Below the pieces are notes generated by a model. It did no database searches, had not been told where the DNA came from, and saw nothing but the letters and a program-made list of their open reading frames with translations. DNA of 64,000 bases from Brevibacterium antiquum CNRZ 918 (GTDB lineage: Bacteria; Actinomycetota; Actinomycetes; Actinomycetales; Brevibacteriaceae): positions 124,001 through 188,000 of the forward strand of contig NZ_FXZD01000006.1 of NCBI RefSeq assembly GCF_900169145.1, written 5' to 3'. Below are positions 59,396 through 64,000 of the stretch, piece by piece. Every line of letters starts with the position of its first letter. Within the stretch, counting starts at the first letter, position 1. Both the position numbers and the translations under genes were made by a program.

Positions 59396-60511
59396 ATGAG
59401 CACACCAGCGACCGCCACCACCACCGAGCCGGGCCAGGCCAAGCTGTCGACGTTGGACCGTTTTCTGCCGGTGTGGATCATCGCAGCGATGATCACCGGG
59501 TTGCTGCTGGGCCGCCTCGTGCCAGGACGCGCAGCCGCTCTCGACTCGGTGAAGGTCGCCGATGTGTCATTGCCGATTGCCCTGGGGCTGCTGGTGATGA
59601 TGTATCCGGTGCTGGCCAAGGTCCGCTACAACGAGACCGGGCGCGTGCTCGCCGATAAGAAGCTGATGATCACGTCTCTGCTCATCAACTGGCTGGCCGC
59701 CCCTGCCTTCATGTTCGCCCTCGCCTGGATCTTCCTCCCCGACCTTCCGGAGTATCGGACGGGACTGATCATCGTCGGCCTTGCTCGCTGCATTGCCATG
59801 GTCCTGATCTGGAACGATCTCGCCTGCGGTGACCGCGAGGCCGCTGCCGTCCTCGTCGCTATCAACTCGGTCTTCCAGGTCCTCGCCTTCGGTCTCCTCG
59901 GCTGGTTCTACCTGCAGTGGCTGCCGAACCTCCTCGGACTGCCGACGACGAGTGGCGAATTCTCCTTCTGGGCGATCACGCTGAGCGTGCTCGTCTTTCT
60001 CGGCATCCCGTTGTTGGCAGGTTTCCTTACTCGCACCATCGGTGAGAAGACCAAGGGGCGGACCTGGTACGAAGACCGGTTCCTGCCGAAGATCGGACCC
60101 TTTGCGCTCTACGGGCTGCTGTTCACCATCGTCTTGCTCTTCGCCCTCCAGGGCGATGAGATCACCTCGAATCCCCTGAACGTCGCCCGCATCGCCCTGC
60201 CGCTTCTCATCTACTTCACCGTCGTCTTCGCAGTCGGCATGATTGTGGGCCGTGGACTGAAGCTGGGATATGAGAAGACGACCACCCTGGCCTTCACCGC
60301 CGCCGGCAACAACTTCGAACTCGCGATCGCCGTGGCGATCGGCACCTACGGAGTTGCCTCCGGACAGGCCCTGGCCGGAGTCGTCGGCCCGCTCATCGAG
60401 GTCCCCATCCTCGTCGCCCTCGTCTACGTGGCCCTGTGGTCACGACGCCGCTTCTTCCCCGAGTACGCCGGGCATCAGACGCATGCGAAACGACAGGAGT
60501 CGCAGACATGA
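59396..60511 (+). CDS. acr3: Arsenite efflux permease Acr3
   Basis: Exports As(III) (as arsenite/H+ exchange) across the membrane. The 371-residue length and ten-span pattern are typical of Acr3. The conserved Cys of the fourth span is C132 in GLARCIAMVLIWNDLACGD, and the essential Glu lies in AAGNNFELAIAVAIGTYG. ATG 59396 with AGGAG upstream is chosen; an earlier ATG at 59324 would read through the -10 region and the operator. The stop overlaps arsC by ATGA. First gene of the acr3-arsC-flavoprotein operon. Confidence 0.95.
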   Translation: MSTPATATTTEPGQAKLSTLDRFLPVWIIAAMITGLLLGRLVPGRAAALDSVKVADVSLPIALGLLVMMYPVLAKVRYNETGRVLADKKLMITSLLINWLAAPAFMFALAWIFLPDLPEYRTGLIIVGLARCIAMVLIWNDLACGDREAAAVLVAINSVFQVLAFGLLGWFYLQWLPNLLGLPTTSGEFSFWAITLSVLVFLGIPLLAGFLTRTIGEKTKGRTWYEDRFLPKIGPFALYGLLFTIVLLFALQGDEITSNPLNVARIALPLLIYFTVVFAVGMIVGRGLKLGYEKTTTLAFTAAGNNFELAIAVAIGTYGVASGQALAGVVGPLIEVPILVALVYVALWSRRRFFPEYAGHQTHAKRQESQT

Positions 60512-60963
60512 CAACAGTCGAACACAGGCCCACCGTCCTCTTCGTCTGCGTCCACAATGCCGGCCGGTCGCAGATGGCCGCCGGGTTCCTCCGTGAGCTC
60601 GGAGGTGAGAGAGTCGAGGTCCGCTCCGCCGGCAGCGCACCGGGGAACATGCTCAACCCCACCGCCGCCGAGGCGATGGCCGAGGTCGGTATCGACATCA
60701 CCGACCAGCATCCGACGATTCTCACCCCGGACACGGTCAAGACCTCGGATGTGGTGATCACCATGGGCTGCGGCGACGCCTGCCCCATCTTCCCCGGCAA
60801 ACGCTACGAAGACTGGGCGCTTGAGGACCCCGCGGGGCAGGGCATTGAGGCGGTGCGGGACATCCGCGACGATATCCGCGCCCGAATCCACGAGCTGCTC
60901 ACCAGTTTGTCCGTTGCCACCAATCCCAACGCCTCCACAACTTCCGCAGAGGATGCCTCATGA
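60508..60963 (+). CDS. arsC: Arsenate reductase, low-molecular-weight phosphatase type (ArsC)
   Basis: Reduces arsenate to arsenite for export by Acr3. The 151-residue protein has the P-loop VCVHNAGRSQMA with catalytic C14. Further Cys are in MGCGDACPIFPGKRYEDW (C88, C92), followed by the general-acid Asp in WALEDPAG. The two later Cys fit a thioredoxin-type C10-C82-C89 relay, though the C88/C92 spacing is shorter than in the staphylococcal enzyme, so mycothiol-based reduction as in corynebacteria is also possible. The ATG at 60508 overlaps the acr3 stop (ATGA), and its own stop overlaps the next gene the same way. Confidence 0.93.
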   Translation: MTTVEHRPTVLFVCVHNAGRSQMAAGFLRELGGERVEVRSAGSAPGNMLNPTAAEAMAEVGIDITDQHPTILTPDTVKTSDVVITMGCGDACPIFPGKRYEDWALEDPAGQGIEAVRDIRDDIRARIHELLTSLSVATNPNASTTSAEDAS

Positions 60964-62396
60964 CTGAGTCCACACCACTGTCCGAACTTCCGGTTGCCAT
61001 CATCGGTGCCGGCCCGGTCGGTCTGGCTGCCGCCGCACACGTCATCGCTCGCGACATGGTACCGCTCGTCTTCGAATCAGGCACGACACCAGCTGCGGCT
61101 GTCAGCGCGTGGGGCCACATCGGTCTCTTCTCGCCGTGGAAGTACAACATCGACCACGCTGCACGAGCACTGCTCGAGCCGACAGGCTGGGTGGAACCCG
61201 AAGCAGACCACCTGCCCACCGGGGTCGAACTCGTCGCAGAGTATCTTGCCCCATTGGCTGCGACGCCGCAGTTGAGCAACGCGATTCACACGCAGACACG
61301 GGTCATCGCCGTCAGCCGCGTCGGCAAAGACCGCACGCGCACACCAGGCCGCGGCGACACCCCATTCCTCGTCCGCACCCGGAACGAGCGCGGAGAGATT
61401 GAGGATCACTTCGTTCGTGCCGTCATCGACACCTCAGGCACCTGGGAGACCCCGAACCCGCTGGGTCAGGCAGGGCTGCCGGCCATCGGTGAACCCGCAG
61501 CCCGAGAGGCAGGGCTCGTGACCTCACCGTTGCCCGACGTCCTCGGCCGGGACCGGGCACAGTTCGCAGGCCGCCACACGCTTGTCGTGGGAGCCGGTCA
61601 CTCGGCGGCCAACACTCTGCTGGCCTTGGGAGATCTGTGCGAGGCCGAACCGGGTACCCGCATCAGCTGGGCCATCCGCGGTTCCGATCCCGGAAGTGTC
61701 TACGGTGGTGGCGACCAGGACGGACTCCCAGCGCGCGGCGCACTCGGCACCCGACTGCGCCACCTCGTCGAGGCCGGACACATAGAGGTGCACACCTCGG
61801 TGACGATCACGAACGTCGCCATTACGAACGTGGCCAGCGCCACCCCGACCGGCACCTCGGCGACTCACACCACGAGCGAACTCACGGTCACTGGCACCAC
61901 CCCCGCGGGCACAGTCTCCCTCGACGTTGACCGGGTTGTTCCGACCACAGGGTTCCGGCCCGATCTCAGCTTCCTCCGCGAGATCCGACTCGACCTCGAT
62001 CCGATTGTCGAGGCGCCAACAGGGCTGGGACCGCTCATCGACCCGGAATACCACAGCTGCGGCACCGTCGAACCGCATGGGGCCCGCCTCCTGGCTCACC
62101 CGGAGAAGGACTTCTACATCGCCGGCATGAAATCCTATGGACGCGCGCCGACGTTCCTCATGGCCACCGGTTACGAACAGGTCCGCTCGATCGTCGCCGC
62201 CATCGCCGGCGATCAGGCGGCTGCCGACAAGGTCGAGCTCGAGCTCCCCGAGACTGGGGTGTGTTCGTCTGACATTGGTTCGTCCTGTGATGGACCATCG
62301 GTCGCCACGGTGACTGCCGACAGCAGTGGGTGCTGTGCGCCGGCACCCACGGGTGAAGCTGCCGAGCCGGAATCGTGCTGCGAGCCAGCACCCTGA
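60960..62396 (+). CDS. FAD-dependent oxidoreductase of the ars operon with Cys-rich tail
   Basis: A 478-residue flavoprotein with two nucleotide-binding folds: VAIIGAGPVGLAAAAHVIARD (12-32) for FAD and HTLVVGAGHSAANTLLALG (about 206-224) for NAD(P)H. The late VVPTTGFRPDLSF and FYIAGMKSYGRAPTFLMATG are typical of flavin monooxygenase/thioredoxin-reductase-like enzymes. The end carries VCSSDIGSSCDGP, SGCCAP and ESCCEPAP: six Cys in the last 50 residues, a likely metalloid-binding or redox tail. A duplicated ITNVAITNVA lies near 284. Exact reaction unknown. Coupled to arsC by ATGA, so co-translated. Confidence 0.85.
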   Translation: MTESTPLSELPVAIIGAGPVGLAAAAHVIARDMVPLVFESGTTPAAAVSAWGHIGLFSPWKYNIDHAARALLEPTGWVEPEADHLPTGVELVAEYLAPLAATPQLSNAIHTQTRVIAVSRVGKDRTRTPGRGDTPFLVRTRNERGEIEDHFVRAVIDTSGTWETPNPLGQAGLPAIGEPAAREAGLVTSPLPDVLGRDRAQFAGRHTLVVGAGHSAANTLLALGDLCEAEPGTRISWAIRGSDPGSVYGGGDQDGLPARGALGTRLRHLVEAGHIEVHTSVTITNVAITNVASATPTGTSATHTTSELTVTGTTPAGTVSLDVDRVVPTTGFRPDLSFLREIRLDLDPIVEAPTGLGPLIDPEYHSCGTVEPHGARLLAHPEKDFYIAGMKSYGRAPTFLMATGYEQVRSIVAAIAGDQAAADKVELELPETGVCSSDIGSSCDGPSVATVTADSSGCCAPAPTGEAAEPESCCEPAP

Positions 62397-62407
62397 GGCT
62401 GGGGGAG

Positions 62408-63046
62408 TCAGCTCTGCCCGGCCTTCTGTGCACCGGTGACCGCTGAGCTGCCCAGGTCTCCCTTCGGCAGTGACTCCTGAGACGTCAGTGCCTGGGTCCA
62501 GGCATCTGTCGAAGAGACTGCGGCCCAGTTCGAATGCAGAACTGCCATCAGCGTTGTGTGCACGGTCTTGGCATCGGCGAAGCCGGCATCGTTGGCGATG
62601 CTGATGGCGCCGGTCGCATCGGAGAGCACCTCCGTGGTGAAGCCCAGAACCTCAGCCTGGGCCGCCGAGGAGAGGATGCAGTTATTCGTCATGTAGCCGA
62701 CCAGCGTCACGGTGTCGACGTCCTTCTCCCGCAGCCACGCTTCCAGATCGGTGTCTGCGTAGACGGAGCCGTACTCTTTGACCACTGACTGCCAGGACTC
62801 GCTCCGACGGCTTTCGACCTCGGGGTGGAGTGCGAAGCCGGGCTGGTCCGGGTTGAAGACTGGGGCGTCGGTGCCCATAGTGTGCTGGATGACGGCGATC
62901 GGGATGTCGGCGGCAACGGCGGCGTCGATGGCGGCGGTGATCTTCGGCAGTGACTGATCATGGTTCGGGTACTGGATCTCCAGCGGGCCGTCGAAGTACT
63001 GCTGCTGCACATCGACGAGGACGAGGGCACGGCGGGCGGTAGTCAT
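62408..63046 (-). CDS. Isochorismatase-family cysteine hydrolase
   Basis: A 212-residue hydrolase. The catalytic triad is visible: D12 in LVLVDVQQQYF, K90 in SVVKEYGSVY and C123 in LVGYMTNNCILSSAAQAEVLG. The cis-peptide and pocket segments IQHTMGTDAPVFNP and ALHPEV are typical. Members cleave amides such as nicotinamide, or isochorismate; no substrate can be assigned. ATG 63046 has GGAG eight bases upstream. The gene nearly touches the end of the convergent ars operon (11 bases) and diverges from the AraC-type regulator, which probably controls it. Confidence 0.92.
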   Translation of the reverse strand: MTTARRALVLVDVQQQYFDGPLEIQYPNHDQSLPKITAAIDAAVAADIPIAVIQHTMGTDAPVFNPDQPGFALHPEVESRRSESWQSVVKEYGSVYADTDLEAWLREKDVDTVTLVGYMTNNCILSSAAQAEVLGFTTEVLSDATGAISIANDAGFADAKTVHTTLMAVLHSNWAAVSSTDAWTQALTSQESLPKGDLGSSAVTGAQKAGQS

Positions 63047-63185
63047 AGCGAATCTCCAAGGTGTCGTGAGTCAGGATGTGGCGCGGATGGGCACCACCTC
63101 TTCAGTGTGCGGGTGGTGGCCGAGTGCTGCCAGTAGCACAAATGCTCATCTACGATGGAATTACGCCAATCCTCAGGAGTCCGCC

Positions 63186-64000
63186 GTGCGCATCGCGATC
63201 TACGCCTTCACCGGCATCACCATGTTCCACCTGTCGGTTCCGCAGATGGTCTTCGACGAGGTCGCTCGGCAGGGTCTTGGCCCATGGGAGACCGTCCTGT
63301 TCTCCGACGACGCCGGCCCGATCACAACGGCGGAGGGGTATCAGATCACCGGACTGAGTGGACCAGACGCGGCATCCGGCGCCGAGGTTGTCGTCGTTCC
63401 GTCCTGGTACGACGATGGCCGCCCGGCTGATCGTCCCCTGCGACAGCTGCTCGTTGAGAGCCATGACCGGGGTGCGAGCATCGCCGGGCTGTGTCTGGGC
63501 ACGTTCCCTATCGCAGACGCGGGCCTGCTCGCCGGGCGTCGGGCGGTGACGCACTGGCAGGGGTTCGCTGAGCTCACCCAGAGGCACCCGGATCTGGAGA
63601 TCGACGATTCGGTCCTCTACATCGATCACGGCGATGTCATCACCTCCGCCGGCACCGCCTCGGCGTTGGATGCCTGCCTTCATATGGTCCGGACTCGACT
63701 AGGTGCTGTCGCTGCCAACCAGGTCGCCCGCAGCCTCGTCATCGCACCGCACCGCGATGGGGGCCAGGCGCAGTACATCCAGCGTCCCCTGCCCGAGCAC
63801 GCCGATGACGATCCGATTTCGCGGGTGCTCGACTGGGCGGTGCACCACCTCGACGAATCACTGTCGGTCGAGCGCCTGGCCGGCGTCGCGCACATGAGTG
63901 TGCGGACATTCATCCGCACGTTTCGGTCCTCAACGGGGGCTACGCCTGCTTCGTGGGTGCGGATGCGCCGCCTCGATGAGGCCCGGCGAGCGCTGGAGAC
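63186..64000 (+). CDS. DJ-1/PfpI-domain AraC-family regulator (3' end outside window)
   Basis: Open frame from GTG 63186 (AGGAG six bases before) to the window end, 271 codons, no stop. The N-terminal domain (1-170) is a class-I glutamine-amidotransferase-like DJ-1 fold with VVVPSWYDDGRPAD and the nucleophile-elbow Cys in GASIAGLCLGTFPIADAGLLAGR. The C-terminal AraC DNA-binding domain starts near 215 with ISRVLDWAVHHLDESLSVERLAG and continues FIRTFRSSTGATPASWVRMRRL. It is the FtrA-type architecture. It diverges from the isochorismatase-family gene by 139 bases, suggesting that it activates it. Confidence 0.9.
   Translation, partial: MRIAIYAFTGITMFHLSVPQMVFDEVARQGLGPWETVLFSDDAGPITTAEGYQITGLSGPDAASGAEVVVVPSWYDDGRPADRPLRQLLVESHDRGASIAGLCLGTFPIADAGLLAGRRAVTHWQGFAELTQRHPDLEIDDSVLYIDHGDVITSAGTASALDACLHMVRTRLGAVAANQVARSLVIAPHRDGGQAQYIQRPLPEHADDDPISRVLDWAVHHLDESLSVERLAGVAHMSVRTFIRTFRSSTGATPASWVRMRRLDEARRALE

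Noticed and set aside
1..64000. CRISPR array, prophage or insertion sequence
   Set aside because: No regularly spaced repeats with unique spacers, no transposase or integrase, no terminal inverted repeats with target duplication; all tandem repeats found are short and local.

Overview
The window looks like chromosomal DNA of a high-GC Gram-positive actinobacterium. Evidence for this: frequent GTG and TTG starts, a DtxR/IdeR regulator with the same metal-ligand numbering as DtxR, actinobacterial-type SerC, a DUF4011-type giant helicase homologue, and an arsenic operon of the corynebacterial style (ArsR with an N-terminal Cys pair, Acr3, low-molecular-weight arsenate reductase). The overall gene set fits Brevibacterium or a near relative; that genus call is inference. 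I see no phage, insertion sequence, plasmid or CRISPR signature.

Layout. 1-7,200: housekeeping and surface functions (DUF456 tail, serC and pdxH diverging, dtxR, a secreted NlpC/P60 hydrolase behind a GTNAC array, an HNH protein, a double universal stress protein, tRNA-Arg-CCU). 7,261-12,412: a 1,639-residue helicase/nuclease-like protein whose ATPase and nuclease motifs all look damaged, followed by an overlapping 79-residue partner. 12,561-18,910: mscL, a lone SAF-domain protein, an FmdB-type protein, 5-formyl-THF cyclo-ligase, then galU, a RimJ-type acetyltransferase and a three-span membrane protein in the order known from mycobacteria, but without moeA. 18,932-26,719: two coupled Imm-5-like genes, an aldehyde dehydrogenase remnant, several GNAT enzymes, a MatC-type carrier, a D-amino-acid-oxidase-type flavoenzyme and a Cys/Met PLP enzyme.

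26,900-38,507: a CtaG-like protein, then a catabolic stretch with enoyl-CoA hydratase, acyl-CoA ligase, a hydroxyacyl-CoA/carnitine-type dehydrogenase, a SnoaL-like protein, a semialdehyde dehydrogenase, an AtoE-type carrier and a BCCT carrier. Together these could take up and degrade short-chain acids or quaternary amines. 38,630-47,280: NadX-like dehydrogenase, a Tag-type glycosylase, a Nudix hydrolase, a two-gene K+ uptake system (RCK subunit and TrkH/KtrB channel), YihY and two MFS carriers. 47,479-58,767: a truncated VOC-like remnant, a frameshifted membrane gene, an MFS-gntR-aldo/keto reductase operon with a candidate operator, a TauE/SafE permease, a tandem pair of secreted HNH lipoproteins (one apparently active, one dead), a ChaA antiporter and a benzoylformate decarboxylase. 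58,925-62,396: arsR diverging from an acr3-arsC-flavoprotein operon linked by ATGA overlaps. 62,408-64,000: an isochorismatase-family hydrolase diverging from a DJ-1/AraC regulator cut by the window end.

The least explained items are the motif-depleted helicase/nuclease with its small partner, the active/inactive HNH lipoprotein pair, the GTNAC array before the cell-wall hydrolase, and the galU-linked membrane protein.
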